Made by a program: the position numbers and the translations under genes | Assembly: GCF_003837805.1 (NCBI RefSeq) | Contig: NZ_RQIT01000009.1 | Location: 62,001-126,000 of the forward strand | DNA: 64,000 bases | Source: Bradyrhizobium sp. RP6 | GTDB taxonomy: Bacteria; Pseudomonadota; Alphaproteobacteria; Rhizobiales; Xanthobacteraceae | Reading direction: 5' to 3' | Notes under the pieces: model-generated | Seen by the model: the letters and a program-made list of their open reading frames with translations, nothing else | Told to the model about the DNA's origin: nothing | The model's database searches: none | In this document: positions 15,897 through 24,748 of the stretch, piece by piece | Layout of the letters: the number at the start of each line of letters is the position of its first letter | How positions within the stretch are numbered: position 1 is the stretch's first letter

Positions 15897-15927
15897 TTGC
15901 TATTTCAAGATCGATCGGTCCATATAT
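15897..15927 (+). promoter_or_regulatory. Candidate promoter with TetR-type palindromic operator
   Basis: TTGCTA at 15897-15902 and an AT-rich CATATA near 15921 form a plausible -35/-10 pair 18 bases apart. Between them GATCGATCGGTC (15909-15920) is a one-mismatch version of the palindrome GACCGATCGGTC, a form used by TetR-family operators. The regulator ATG at 15932 follows within a few bases of the -10, so the mRNA would be nearly leaderless. This suggests autorepression; it is a pattern match only. Confidence 0.35.
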
Positions 15928-15931
15928 TTCC

Positions 15932-16546
15932 ATGCGTCGCCCCGCCCCAGTACAGCTGCCCCGTGGCCGCCCCCGGAGTTTCGACACGGAAGCCGCCGTC
16001 GAACGCGCGATGAACGTATTCTGGTCGCGCGGCTATCACGCCACGGCGCTGCCGGACCTGCTTCGTGCGACGAAGCTCTCGCGTGGCAGCCTTTACGCTG
16101 CTTTTGGTGACAAGCACTCGCTGTTCTTGCGCGCGCTCGATCGCTACATTGCTATTGCCTTGACGCGGATGGATACCGAACTCGACCACCGCAGCGAGCC
16201 GGTCGACGGCCTGAGGGCCTATCTTGCCGGCTACGTTGAGCGCAACAGCGGTGCCAATGGTCGGCGTGGATGCCTGCTGGTCGCCACAGCCATGGAACTG
16301 GCCGGACGTGACGTCGAGGTCGATCGTCGCATCGGGAACTTCTTCAAAGCCATGGAGGCTCGGGTGGCTGAAGCATTTTCCCGTGCGAAGGCAGCGGGCC
16401 AACTCGCCGATGGCGTCGAGCCTTCGAGCGCCGCCCGAATTCTCGTCTGTTTTGTCGAAGGCCTGCGGGTGGTCGGTAAGACGGCGCCGACCCGGATCAT
16501 TTCGCAAGCCACCGTCGACGCTCTTCTCGACCGCTTCATCAGGTAG
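15932..16546 (+). CDS. TetR/AcrR family transcriptional regulator
   Basis: A repressor-type protein of about 204 residues from the ATG at 15932 (an earlier in-frame start at 15875 would overlap the promoter). The N-terminal helix-turn-helix reads RGRPRSFDTEAAVERAMNVF, then WSRGYHATALPDLLRATKLS and RGSLYAAFGDKHSLFLRALD, with the usual recognition-helix and YxxFxxKxxL blocks. The C-terminal ligand domain includes NGRRGCLLVATAMEL and resembles the TetR_C subgroup that commonly neighbours exporters or oxidoreductases. An EamA exporter gene starts 8 bases after its stop, so it probably controls that gene and itself. The ligand is unknown. Confidence 0.88.
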   Translation: MRRPAPVQLPRGRPRSFDTEAAVERAMNVFWSRGYHATALPDLLRATKLSRGSLYAAFGDKHSLFLRALDRYIAIALTRMDTELDHRSEPVDGLRAYLAGYVERNSGANGRRGCLLVATAMELAGRDVEVDRRIGNFFKAMEARVAEAFSRAKAAGQLADGVEPSSAARILVCFVEGLRVVGKTAPTRIISQATVDALLDRFIR

Positions 16547-16553
16547 ACAAACC

Positions 16554-17477
16554 ATGGACCCTTCCGCCGTTCGCAGGCCCATATCTGGACCGAATGGTCT
16601 TGAAAAGAGCGATGCCATGTCCGCCATCCAGGTTGTCTGCGCGGTGGTCGTTCCCTTGCTCTGGGGTTATCAATTCGTGGTCATCAAAGTGGGCGTGGGG
16701 GAGTTTCCGCCTCTCTTCTTCCTCGCACTTCGCTTCCTGGCCATCGCGCTGCTGCTCGTTCCGTTCGTCGAAAGGCCGAAGCGTCGGCAACTCGGGCCTG
16801 TCGCAGCCATTTCGCTTTTCCTTGGTGGATTGAACTTCGGCCTGTTCTACGTTGGTCTCGGCCTCGGCTCGGGAAGCATGTCTGCCGTCGCCTATCAACT
16901 TGCCCCGCCCTTCACCGTTCTGTTGGCATGGCCGCTGCTCGCGGAGAGGCCGTCTCTAACCACGTCCGCCGGCGTGGGACTAGCGTTCGTCGGCGTGGTC
17001 GTGCTGGCGGCGGGGCCTGGCCTGTCGGCAAACGCGTTTCCGCTGCTGCTTGTGGTCGGGGCAGCTTTCGCATTTGCTGTGTCCAACGTCTTGACGAAAC
17101 GCTACGGCCCTTTTGATGCCCTGATGTTGATGGGCTGGTCGTCGCTGTTCACGGTGCCGCAGGTCATGCTGATGTCGTTGCTGCTCGAATCCGGACAAAT
17201 GGCGAGCCTTGTCACGGCGGACGAGCGTGGCTGGCTGGCGCTCGCCTATACGATCTTCATCGGCGGAATTGTCGGGTTTGGCCTTTGGTTCTGGCTGATC
17301 GCCCGTTGCTCGATGGTGCGCGTCGCGCCTTTCGGCCTGCTGCTTCCGGTGTTCGCATTGACTTGCAGCGTTGTCTTCCTCGGCGAACGCATAAGCCCAA
17401 AGTTGATCCTCGGCGGGCTGCTCGCGATCTCAGGCGTCGCCATAACGCAGATGCGCCCACGCGTCCAACCAGCCTGA
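16554..17477 (+). CDS. EamA/DMT-superfamily metabolite exporter
   Basis: A ten-helix protein made of two EamA repeats: VVPLLWGYQFVVIKVGVGEF begins the first, and AFAFAVSNVLTKRYGPFDAL the second. Conserved features include the LRFLAIALLLVPF segment at the end of helix 2 and ALTCSVVFLGERISPKLILG before the last helix. Members export amino acids, metabolites or drugs by proton exchange. ATG 16554 has AGGTAG suitably upstream; ATG 16617 lies closer to the first helix and is an equally possible start. The gene is in one transcript with the TetR regulator and converges with the Na/Pi transporter gene. Substrate unknown. Confidence 0.85.
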   Translation: MDPSAVRRPISGPNGLEKSDAMSAIQVVCAVVVPLLWGYQFVVIKVGVGEFPPLFFLALRFLAIALLLVPFVERPKRRQLGPVAAISLFLGGLNFGLFYVGLGLGSGSMSAVAYQLAPPFTVLLAWPLLAERPSLTTSAGVGLAFVGVVVLAAGPGLSANAFPLLLVVGAAFAFAVSNVLTKRYGPFDALMLMGWSSLFTVPQVMLMSLLLESGQMASLVTADERGWLALAYTIFIGGIVGFGLWFWLIARCSMVRVAPFGLLLPVFALTCSVVFLGERISPKLILGGLLAISGVAITQMRPRVQPA

Positions 17478-17522
17478 TCGTTGAGCCTCGAGTCGTGCAG
17501 ACGTCAGTCGGCGCAGGGCCGC

Positions 17523-19214
17523 CTATCGCGGCAGCGCCGACGCCGCGCCTGACGCGGGCAGGGCGGCCGTATCCGCCTCGGTTCTACGGTAGGGCTCGCC
17601 GGCTGCGTCGAGCACGGGATAGGCGACCGAGCAGATATGCGAGTGGATGCGGCGCAGGTCGCGCAGCACGTCCAGATGCAGCGACGTCGTTTCGATGGTT
17701 TCGGGGCGGCCCTCGCGGAGGCGGTCGAGATGCCGCTCGACCGCGGCAAGCTCGGTGTTGCGCAGCGCAGTTTTCTCCACCAGCAGCTTGCGCGCCTCGT
17801 TGGCGTCCCCCGACATGAAGACGCCGAACGCGATACGCAGCGAGTCCATCGTGCGCTTGTGGAAGGCCGCGAGCTCGTCGGCCCCTTCCGCCGAGAACTG
17901 AAAACGCCGCTTGATCTTCTTGGTGGCGAGCTCGCTCAGACTCTTGTCGATGATGTCGCCGATATGTTCGAGGTTGATGGCGAAGGAGATGATCTCCATC
18001 GCGCGGCGTCCTTCGCTCTCGTCGAGGCTCCCCCGCATGAGCTTGGTCACGTAGAGCTTGATGGCCTCGTCGAGACCGTCGACGAGATTGTCCATCTTGG
18101 AGACCTGGTCGACCAGCGCCCGGTCGCCGGTCATCATGGCGGCCATCACCTTGCGCAGCATCACCTCGACGAGATCGCCCATGCGCAGCGTCTCGCGGGC
18201 GGCGTCGGCGAGCGCGAGGGACGGTGTCTCCAGCGCGGTCTCGTCGAGATAGCGCGGCCGGGCCGGGTCGGCCTCCTGCACGCGATCCGGCAGAAGGCGG
18301 GTGAGCAGGCGCGACATGGTGTCGAGCAGGCCGATGAAGACGATGGCCGTGCCGACGTTGAAGGCGATGTGGAAAGCCGCCGTCATCTTGGCGAGGTCGG
18401 GCTGCCAGGCGTGCATGTGCTCGGCGATCACGCTCAAGAAGGGCAGGACGAGGGCGATCCCGACCACGCGGTTGACGAGATTGCCGACCGGCAGGCGATA
18501 GCTCGCGGGATCGTCACGCCTGGCACCCTCGAACACGGGATTGATGGCGCTGCCGAGATTGGCCCCCAGCACCAGCGCCAGCGCCGCATCGGGCGAGATG
18601 AACTGCGAATAGGCCAGCGACATGATCAACAGCACGCTGGCGACGCTCGAATGCACCGCCCAGGTGACGAGGGCGGCGACGACGATGCACAAAATGGGAT
18701 CGCTCGTGATGGCCGACATCACGACGCGGACCCCGGGGGCGTTCTCCGCCGGCGCCAGCGTGTCGAGGAGGATGTGCAGCGAGAGCAGCATCAGGCCAAG
18801 GCCGATGCAGACGCGGCCGATGTCCTTGATCCGTGAGCGCGGGCCTGAGCGGAAGGCGACGAGCCCGAGCACGAACAGGACCGGCGCGACGGCTGCGATG
18901 TTGAACGACAGCACCTGCACGATCAGCGTCGTGCCGACATTGGCTCCCAACATGATGGCGAGCGCAGCGGCGAGGCTGACGAGGCCCTCGGCGGCGAACG
19001 AAGAGGTGATCAGCGCCGTCGCCGTGCTGCTCTGGAGCAGCGCGGTGAGTCCGAGACCGGCGGCGAAGGCGCTTGCGCGGTTGCTCAGCGCCTTGCCGAG
19101 CAGGCGCCGCAGGTCGGGACCGAAGGCACGTAAAATGCCGCTGTGGACCATGTGCAGGCCCCACAACAACAGTGCAACGCCGCCCATGAGATCGAGCAGA
19201 ACCAACGTTCCCAT
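17523..19214 (-). CDS. Na/Pi cotransporter family protein with C-terminal PhoU-like domain
   Basis: A 563-residue protein. The N-terminal membrane half has two inverted Na/Pi repeats with the signature QSSTATALIT (61-70) and a second VHSSVASVLLIM; GANVGTT and GANLGSAINPV flank them. The last 220 residues form an amphipathic, soluble PhoU-like helical domain. Homologs such as E. coli YjbB move phosphate using a sodium gradient and are mainly low-affinity or export systems, with the PhoU part likely regulatory. The gene stands alone on the minus strand and converges with the EamA exporter gene. No Pho-box-like sequence was recognised upstream. Confidence 0.9.
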   Translation of the reverse strand: MGTLVLLDLMGGVALLLWGLHMVHSGILRAFGPDLRRLLGKALSNRASAFAAGLGLTALLQSSTATALITSSFAAEGLVSLAAALAIMLGANVGTTLIVQVLSFNIAAVAPVLFVLGLVAFRSGPRSRIKDIGRVCIGLGLMLLSLHILLDTLAPAENAPGVRVVMSAITSDPILCIVVAALVTWAVHSSVASVLLIMSLAYSQFISPDAALALVLGANLGSAINPVFEGARRDDPASYRLPVGNLVNRVVGIALVLPFLSVIAEHMHAWQPDLAKMTAAFHIAFNVGTAIVFIGLLDTMSRLLTRLLPDRVQEADPARPRYLDETALETPSLALADAARETLRMGDLVEVMLRKVMAAMMTGDRALVDQVSKMDNLVDGLDEAIKLYVTKLMRGSLDESEGRRAMEIISFAINLEHIGDIIDKSLSELATKKIKRRFQFSAEGADELAAFHKRTMDSLRIAFGVFMSGDANEARKLLVEKTALRNTELAAVERHLDRLREGRPETIETTSLHLDVLRDLRRIHSHICSVAYPVLDAAGEPYRRTEADTAALPASGAASALPR

Positions 19215-19392
19215 GCTCCGTATCCGGATTGGAGTCGATTGGTGAGGCTAGCGCCAAACGGCAGCCGATCAAACCCTTTGTCGGCGCATCGGCGTTAACG
19301 TTTACGGCAGCGGCGCGTTCCAACGGCGCGCGATTGCGCGGCCGCCGGAGCGCGATTGCCGTGTCCCGAGGCACGCTGCCTTGCGAGCAGGC

Positions 19393-20577
19393 TCACATTG
19401 CCGCTTCCAGGGCAGCGAAGCCGCGATCGAGATCGGCCTTGAGGTCGTCGACGCTCTCCAGCCCGATGTGCAGACGCAGCGTCGGGCCGCCGGGCGCCCA
19501 TTTGGTCGCGGTGCGATAGGCATCGCAATCGAAGGGGATCACGAGGCTCTCGAAGCCGCCCCAGGAGAAGCCCATGCCGAACAGCTTCAGCGTATCGAGC
19601 ATGGTGTCGACCGCCTTCTGCGGTGCCGGCTTCAGCACGATGCTGAACAGGCCTGACGCACCGGTGAAGTCGCGCTTCCAGATCGCATGGCCGGGATCGG
19701 TTTCGAGCCCCGGATGCAGCACGCGCGCGACCTCGGGTCTGGCAGCGAGCCAGCGCGCCATGTCAAGCCCGGAGCGATGATGCTGCGCCAATCGCACCGA
19801 CAGCGTACGCAGTCCGCGCAGCGCCAGGAAGACATCGTCGGGGCCGGCGCAGACGCCGAGCAGGCGGATGCCCTCGTTGATCTGTGGCCAAGCCTTGGCA
19901 TTAGCAGAGATCGTGCCGAACATGATGTCGGAATGGCCGCCGATATATTTGGTGGCCGCCTGCATGCTGATGTCGACACCCTGCTCGAGTGAGCGGTGAT
20001 AGAGCGGGGTCGCCCAGGTGTTGTCATCGATGACGAGCGCGCCGCGGGCATGGGCGACCTCGGCGATGGCGCGGATGTCTGGCATCTCGAACGACTGCGA
20101 GCCCGGCGCCTCGACCAGCACCGCACGCGTGTTGGGCCTGAACAGCTTGTCTATGCCCGCGCCGATCAGCGGATCGAAATAGGTGGTCTCGACGCCATAG
20201 CGGGCGAGCATGCCGTTGCAGAAATTGCGCGAAGGCCGGTAGACGTTGTCGACGACCAGAATATGGTCGCCGGTCTTCAGCACCGAGAGCAGGGCGGTGG
20301 AGATCGCCGAAAGTCCGGACGGCACGATGCCGACGCCGGCGCATTGCGGCCCCTCCAGCGCCATCAGCGTGTCCTGGAACGCTCTGGTCGTCGGGGTGCC
20401 GTGGCGGCCATAGGTGAACTCGCCGCGATGGGCGTGCAGGTCCTCGGCGGTCGGATAGAGCACGGTCGAGCCGTGGAACACCGGCGGATTGACGAACCCC
20501 TTCTGCGCCTTGGTGTCGCGGCCGGAGGTGACCAGCCGGGTCTCGGCGTGCTGCTCTTGGGGGGGCGAGGAATCCAT
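19393..20577 (-). CDS. metC: Cystathionine beta-lyase (PLP enzyme)
   Basis: A Cys/Met-metabolism PLP enzyme of 394 residues from the ATG at 20577; an upstream open stretch to 20679 lacks homology and overlaps the promoter. The PLP lysine lies in MQAATKYIGGHSD (Lys about 210), and other family blocks are RHGTPTTRAFQDTLMALEG, ADF-like VIDDNTWATP and the C-terminal GGPTLRLHIGLE. These residues match the alphaproteobacterial MetC group, which splits cystathionine to homocysteine, ammonia and pyruvate for methionine synthesis; a general C-S lyase role is possible. It is transcribed divergently from the aap operon, across a shared intergenic region of about 400 bases. Confidence 0.88.
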   Translation of the reverse strand: MDSSPPQEQHAETRLVTSGRDTKAQKGFVNPPVFHGSTVLYPTAEDLHAHRGEFTYGRHGTPTTRAFQDTLMALEGPQCAGVGIVPSGLSAISTALLSVLKTGDHILVVDNVYRPSRNFCNGMLARYGVETTYFDPLIGAGIDKLFRPNTRAVLVEAPGSQSFEMPDIRAIAEVAHARGALVIDDNTWATPLYHRSLEQGVDISMQAATKYIGGHSDIMFGTISANAKAWPQINEGIRLLGVCAGPDDVFLALRGLRTLSVRLAQHHRSGLDMARWLAARPEVARVLHPGLETDPGHAIWKRDFTGASGLFSIVLKPAPQKAVDTMLDTLKLFGMGFSWGGFESLVIPFDCDAYRTATKWAPGGPTLRLHIGLESVDDLKADLDRGFAALEAAM

Positions 20578-20651
20578 GCGCCTGCTTTCAGAATCGCGTT
20601 TCCATCGGGCGCGCTGCGCCCGGGGGGTTAGCCGAAAGGCCGTCGTCGTTA

Positions 20652-20679
20652 ATAACAGAACACAGAAGAGTCTCGTCAA
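20652..20679 (-). promoter_or_regulatory. Candidate sigma-70 promoter of metC
   Basis: On the minus strand TTGACG (20679-20674) and TGTTAT (20657-20652) are separated by 16 bases, giving transcription about 70 bases before the metC ATG. A plus-strand TTGACC at 20684-20689 abuts it back-to-back (GTCAAccccTTGAC), hinting at a divergent promoter toward the aap side, but that one lacks a good -10. Confidence 0.4.
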
Positions 20680-20883
20680 CCCCTTGACCCGGCAGGCCAG
20701 TCGTTCTGTGATGCGCAGGTGCTATTCAGTCGCCGCATGTTGAGGGGCCTGCCGCGACCTTCGATCCAATGTCCGACCGGACCTTGCGCCGCAGCTGCAA
20801 TGGCGGGCGCCTGCGATGGGGATTAAGGTATGGCCTCCCGGGATCGGCGGGTGTTCGGCAGGGTTTTCCAGCATGACTCTTGC

Positions 20884-20910
20884 AGGGCTAGCCTTGCTAC
20901 GATTAGCCCT
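20884..20910. repeat. Inverted repeat in the aapJ leader
   Basis: AGGGCTA (20884-20890) and TAGCCCT (20904-20910) form a perfect 7-base inverted repeat around 13 bases, 64 bases ahead of aapJ. It could be an operator for a nitrogen regulator or an mRNA hairpin. The rest of the 20578-20973 interval shows no gene. Confidence 0.3.
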
Positions 20911-20973
20911 GGCAGAGATGACCCCAAAGACAACATTCCTGACCTTGAGACGACCTTGAAAGGCCCAAAGCCC

Positions 20974-21990
20974 ATGAAACGCGTAACCCTGGCTCTCACC
21001 CTTGCTCTCGCCGCCGGCCTCTCTGCCGAAGCCGCCGATGCGCAAACGCTCAAGACCGTCAAGGACCGGGGCATGCTGTCCTGCGGCGTCAGTCAGGGCT
21101 TGCCCGGCTTCTCCTCGCCCGATGACAAGGGCAACTGGACCGGCATCGACGTCGACGTCTGCCGCGCCATTGCCGGCGCGATCTTCAACGATCCGACCAA
21201 GGTCAAGTACGTGCCGCTGTCCGCCAAGGACCGCTTCACGGCGCTGCAATCCGGCGAGATCGACGTGCTCTCGCGCAACACCACCTGGACCATCTCGCGC
21301 GACACCTCGCTCGGCGCCAACTTCACCGGCGTGACCTATTATGACGGGCAGGGCTTCATGGTGAAGAAGTCGCTGAAGGTGAATTCGGCGCTCGAGCTCA
21401 ATAGCGCGTCGGTCTGCGTGCAGACCGGCACCACCACCGAGCAGAATCTCGCCGACTACTTCAAGGCCAACAACATGAAGTACGAGGTGATCGCGTTCGC
21501 CACCAACGACGAAACCGTCAAGGCTTATGAAGCCGGCCGCTGCGACGTCTTCACCACCGACCAGTCGGGCCTGTACGCCAATCGTCTGAAGCTTGCCAAG
21601 CCCAACGACCACATGGTGCTGCCCGAGATCATCTCGAAGGAGCCGCTCGGTCCGATGGTGCGCCACGGCGACGACCAGTGGTTCGACATCGTCAAATGGA
21701 CGCTGTTTGCGATGATCACCGCTGAAGAGCTCGGCGTGACCTCCAAGAACGTCGACGAGAAGGCGAAGCTGGAAAATCCCGAGCTGAAGCGCGTGCTCGG
21801 CAGCGACGGCAATTTCGGCGAACAGCTCGGCCTGACCAAGGATTGGGTGGTGCGGATCGTGAAGGCAGTCGGCAATTACGGCGAGGTGTTCGATCGCAAC
21901 GTGGGCGCGGGCTCGCCGCTCGCCATCAATCGCGGTCTCAACAATCTCTGGAACAAGGGCGGTCTTCAGTACGCGCCGCCGATCCGCTGA
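20974..21990 (+). CDS. aapJ: General L-amino acid ABC transporter, periplasmic binding protein
   Basis: A solute-binding protein (SBP_bac_3) of 338 residues. ATG 20974 opens the signal peptide MKRVTLALTLALAAGLSAEA and has AAAGG upstream; the longer frame from 20830 is not used. The mature protein starts TLKTVKDRGMLSCGVSQGLP and carries the AapJ-type WTGIDVDVCRAIAGAI, LSRNTTWTISRDTSLG and TGTTTEQNLADYF blocks. In Rhizobium, AapJQMP is a broad-specificity polar amino acid uptake system that feeds nitrogen metabolism and supports symbiosis. Permeases aapQ and aapM and ATPase aapP follow directly, giving a complete operon. Confidence 0.93.
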   Translation: MKRVTLALTLALAAGLSAEAADAQTLKTVKDRGMLSCGVSQGLPGFSSPDDKGNWTGIDVDVCRAIAGAIFNDPTKVKYVPLSAKDRFTALQSGEIDVLSRNTTWTISRDTSLGANFTGVTYYDGQGFMVKKSLKVNSALELNSASVCVQTGTTTEQNLADYFKANNMKYEVIAFATNDETVKAYEAGRCDVFTTDQSGLYANRLKLAKPNDHMVLPEIISKEPLGPMVRHGDDQWFDIVKWTLFAMITAEELGVTSKNVDEKAKLENPELKRVLGSDGNFGEQLGLTKDWVVRIVKAVGNYGEVFDRNVGAGSPLAINRGLNNLWNKGGLQYAPPIR

Positions 21991-22014
21991 TCGCCCCGAT
22001 CGGCCGGCAACGGC

Positions 22015-23220
22015 ATGAGCACCGGGGCCCGAAAACCGCCGCCCCAGATCGCGCTGAAGATCCGGCGCATTCTGGGCGGCAAGGCAGGCTGGAACGGCGT
22101 TGCCGTCCAGTTTGCCTTCGCGGCCGTCCTGGGCTGGATCGGCTATGAGATCGTCTCCAATGCTCGCGCCAACCTCGAGAACCAGCACATCGCCGCCGGC
22201 TTCGGCTTCCTCAGGAACAATGCCGGTTTCGACGTCAACCAGACCCTGATCCCCTATACCGGCTCGGACACGTTCCTGCGCGTGTTCGTGGTCGGCTTGC
22301 TGAACACGCTCGTGGTCTCCGTGGTGGGCATCGTCTTCGCCACGGTGATCGGCTTCATCGTCGCGCTGTGCCGGCTGTCGCCCAATTGGCTGTTGTCGCG
22401 CGTCGGCGAGATCTATGTCGAGGTCATCCGCAACCTTCCGCTCCTGTTCCAGATCCTGTTCTGGTACCTTGCGGTGCTCGCGGCCCTGCCCAATCCGCGG
22501 CAGAGCATTTCGCTGCTCGGCATCACCTTCATCAGCAATCGCGGTCTGGTGATTCCGCGGCCGGTCGGCGAGAGCGGCCTCGAGCCTTTCCTGGCGATGC
22601 TGGCGCTCGGCATCGTGGGGTCACTGGCTCTGCGCTTCTATGCGCGGCGCGCGCTGTTTCGGCAGGGGCGGATGGTCCGGATCTGGCCTTATGTCCTGGG
22701 CCTGCTGTTCGGACTGCCGCTCGTCACCATGCTGGTATCGGGTCTGCCGCTGAGCTTCGAGATGCCACAGCTCAAGGGATTCAACTTTGCCGGTGGCTCG
22801 CGCATCATCCCGGAGTTCGTGGCGCTGACGGTCGCGCTGTCGACCTACACCGCCGCCTTCATCGCCGAGATCGTGCGCGCCGGCATCCTGTCCGTTCACA
22901 AGGGGCAGATGGAGGCGGGATCCTCGCTCGGTCTCAGCCGCGGCGCCACCCTCCGCCTGATCGTCGTGCCGCAGGCCATGCGCGTCATCGTGCCGCCGCT
23001 GACCAACCAGTACCTCAATCTCACCAAGAACTCGTCGCTGGCGGTCGCGATCGGCTATCCTGACCTGGTGTCCGTGTTCGCCGGCACGTCGCTGAGCCAG
23101 ACCGGGCAGGCGATCGAGATCATCGCGATGACGATGGGCATCTATCTCCTGATCTCGCTCCTCACCAGCGCCGTCATGAGCGTCTACGGTTGGCGCGTCA
23201 GCCGGAGTCTCGGCGCATGA
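22015..23220 (+). CDS. aapQ: General L-amino acid ABC transporter, permease AapQ
   Basis: A membrane permease of 401 residues, long for a HisM-type permease because of an N-terminal extension and a large loop, as in the AapQ/BztB group. The C-terminal half has the permease EAA loop EAGSSLGLSRGATLRLIVVP followed by QAMRVIVPPLTNQYLNL, which contacts the ATPase. FLRNNAGFDV in the first periplasmic segment is characteristic of AapQ. It lies 24 bases after aapJ, and its TGA overlaps the ATG of aapM (23217), so the two permease subunits are translationally coupled and presumably form the heterodimeric channel. Confidence 0.92.
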   Translation: MSTGARKPPPQIALKIRRILGGKAGWNGVAVQFAFAAVLGWIGYEIVSNARANLENQHIAAGFGFLRNNAGFDVNQTLIPYTGSDTFLRVFVVGLLNTLVVSVVGIVFATVIGFIVALCRLSPNWLLSRVGEIYVEVIRNLPLLFQILFWYLAVLAALPNPRQSISLLGITFISNRGLVIPRPVGESGLEPFLAMLALGIVGSLALRFYARRALFRQGRMVRIWPYVLGLLFGLPLVTMLVSGLPLSFEMPQLKGFNFAGGSRIIPEFVALTVALSTYTAAFIAEIVRAGILSVHKGQMEAGSSLGLSRGATLRLIVVPQAMRVIVPPLTNQYLNLTKNSSLAVAIGYPDLVSVFAGTSLSQTGQAIEIIAMTMGIYLLISLLTSAVMSVYGWRVSRSLGA

Positions 23221-24737
23221 CCGACATCACCTCAAGCAGCTTCGTCCGCCAGGACCTGCTCGCCGAGCGTCCCGCGCCGGTCAAGACCACGGGCTTCATC
23301 GGCCTGATGCGCACGCGCCTGTTCAACTCGCCGACCAATATCCTGCTCACGATCCTGGGCGCCCTGCTGCTCTGGTTCACCATCGTTCCTTCCGTCAAGT
23401 TCCTGATGGTCGATGCGGTCTGGAGCGGCCAGGACCGCACCGCCTGCCTGACCGAAAACGCCGGCTTTGCGGTCGGCGCCTGCTGGCCCTACATCCAGGC
23501 GAAACTCCCGCAACTGATCTACGGCTTCTACCCCGAGGCCGAGCGCTGGCGCGTGAATCTGACATTTTTGCTCGCGGTCGTCCTGCTGTTGCCGCTGCTC
23601 ACGCCGCGGCTGCCGGCGAAGGGCCTGAACGCCAGCCTGTTCTTCGTCGCCTTTCCGGTGGTCGCATTCTTCCTGCTGCACGGCGGCGGCATCAAGGGCT
23701 TCGGCCTGAGCTGGATTGCCGGCCTGCTGCAATTGTTCGACGAGAGCATCATCGGTGCCGGGCAGGCGCTGCTCAATCTCAGCAAGACGTCCGCCGTCGC
23801 ACCGTTGCTGTGGGTTGTCGGCAGCCTCATCGTGCTGGTCGGCACGGCGATCTCCTGGCTGATCTTTCCGCTCACCTGGCTGCGCGATTACGTCCAGACG
23901 ATGGGCCAGCCGGTCTGGGCTGATTTCGCCATCACCGCCGCGATTGTCTGCCTGATCGCCTTTGTGCTTGGCGGCGGCGCTCGTACCGGCGGGCGGGCTC
24001 TGGCAGCCAGCATCGCCACATTCATTGCCGTCGCGATCGTCATCGAGCTGATGGGGCTCGACCGTGGGGGATTGCCGGTCGTAACGACGAATCTGTGGGG
24101 CGGCCTTTTGGTGACGCTGGTAGTCTCCGTCACCGGCATCGTCACCTCGCTGCCGATCGGGATCGCGCTGGCGCTGGGCCGCCGCTCCACCATTCCCTTG
24201 ATCCGGATCTTCTCGATCGCCTTCATCGAGTTCTGGCGCGGCGTGCCGCTGATCACCGTGCTGTTCTTCGCCACCTACATGCTGCCCCTGTTCCTGCCCG
24301 GCAATTTCACCGTCGACGGCCTGGTCCGGGCGCTGATTGGCATCGCGCTGTTCACCGGCGCCTATCAGGCCGAGAACGTCCGCGGCGGGCTCGCCGCGAT
24401 CCCGCGCGGGCAGGGCGAGGCCGCCGCGGCTCTCGGCCTGTCCTGGTGGAAAACGACCTCGCTAATCGTGCTGCCGCAGGCGCTCCGTCACGTCATTCCG
24501 AACCTCGTCAACAGCTTCATCTCGCTGTTCAAGGATACCTCGCTGGTCTCGATCGTGGCACTGTTCGACCTCCTGGGCTCGCTTCGCGCCTCGTTCTCGG
24601 ATCCGAAATGGTCGACGCCGTCGACCGCGTTCACCGGCTTCGCCTTCGCCGGGATCATCTACTTCATCTTCTGCTTTGGCATGTCGCGCTACTCGCTGTT
24701 CGTCGAGCACCGCCTCAACGCCCACCGGCGCAACTGA
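23217..24737 (+). CDS. aapM: General L-amino acid ABC transporter, permease AapM
   Basis: The second permease, 506 residues, begins at ATG 23217 (ATGA overlap with aapQ). A long N-terminal region with several membrane helices and periplasmic loops (CLTENAGFAVGACWPYI) precedes the transport core. The EAA motif is in GQGEAAAALGLSWWKTTSLI followed by VLPQALRHVIPNLVN, and SLVSIVALFDLLGSLRASFS follows. This length and arrangement match AapM/BztC. It should pair with AapQ in the inner membrane and be driven by AapP, whose gene starts 11 bases downstream. Confidence 0.92.
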   Translation: MTDITSSSFVRQDLLAERPAPVKTTGFIGLMRTRLFNSPTNILLTILGALLLWFTIVPSVKFLMVDAVWSGQDRTACLTENAGFAVGACWPYIQAKLPQLIYGFYPEAERWRVNLTFLLAVVLLLPLLTPRLPAKGLNASLFFVAFPVVAFFLLHGGGIKGFGLSWIAGLLQLFDESIIGAGQALLNLSKTSAVAPLLWVVGSLIVLVGTAISWLIFPLTWLRDYVQTMGQPVWADFAITAAIVCLIAFVLGGGARTGGRALAASIATFIAVAIVIELMGLDRGGLPVVTTNLWGGLLVTLVVSVTGIVTSLPIGIALALGRRSTIPLIRIFSIAFIEFWRGVPLITVLFFATYMLPLFLPGNFTVDGLVRALIGIALFTGAYQAENVRGGLAAIPRGQGEAAAALGLSWWKTTSLIVLPQALRHVIPNLVNSFISLFKDTSLVSIVALFDLLGSLRASFSDPKWSTPSTAFTGFAFAGIIYFIFCFGMSRYSLFVEHRLNAHRRN

Positions 24738-24748
24738 TCGAGGTCACC

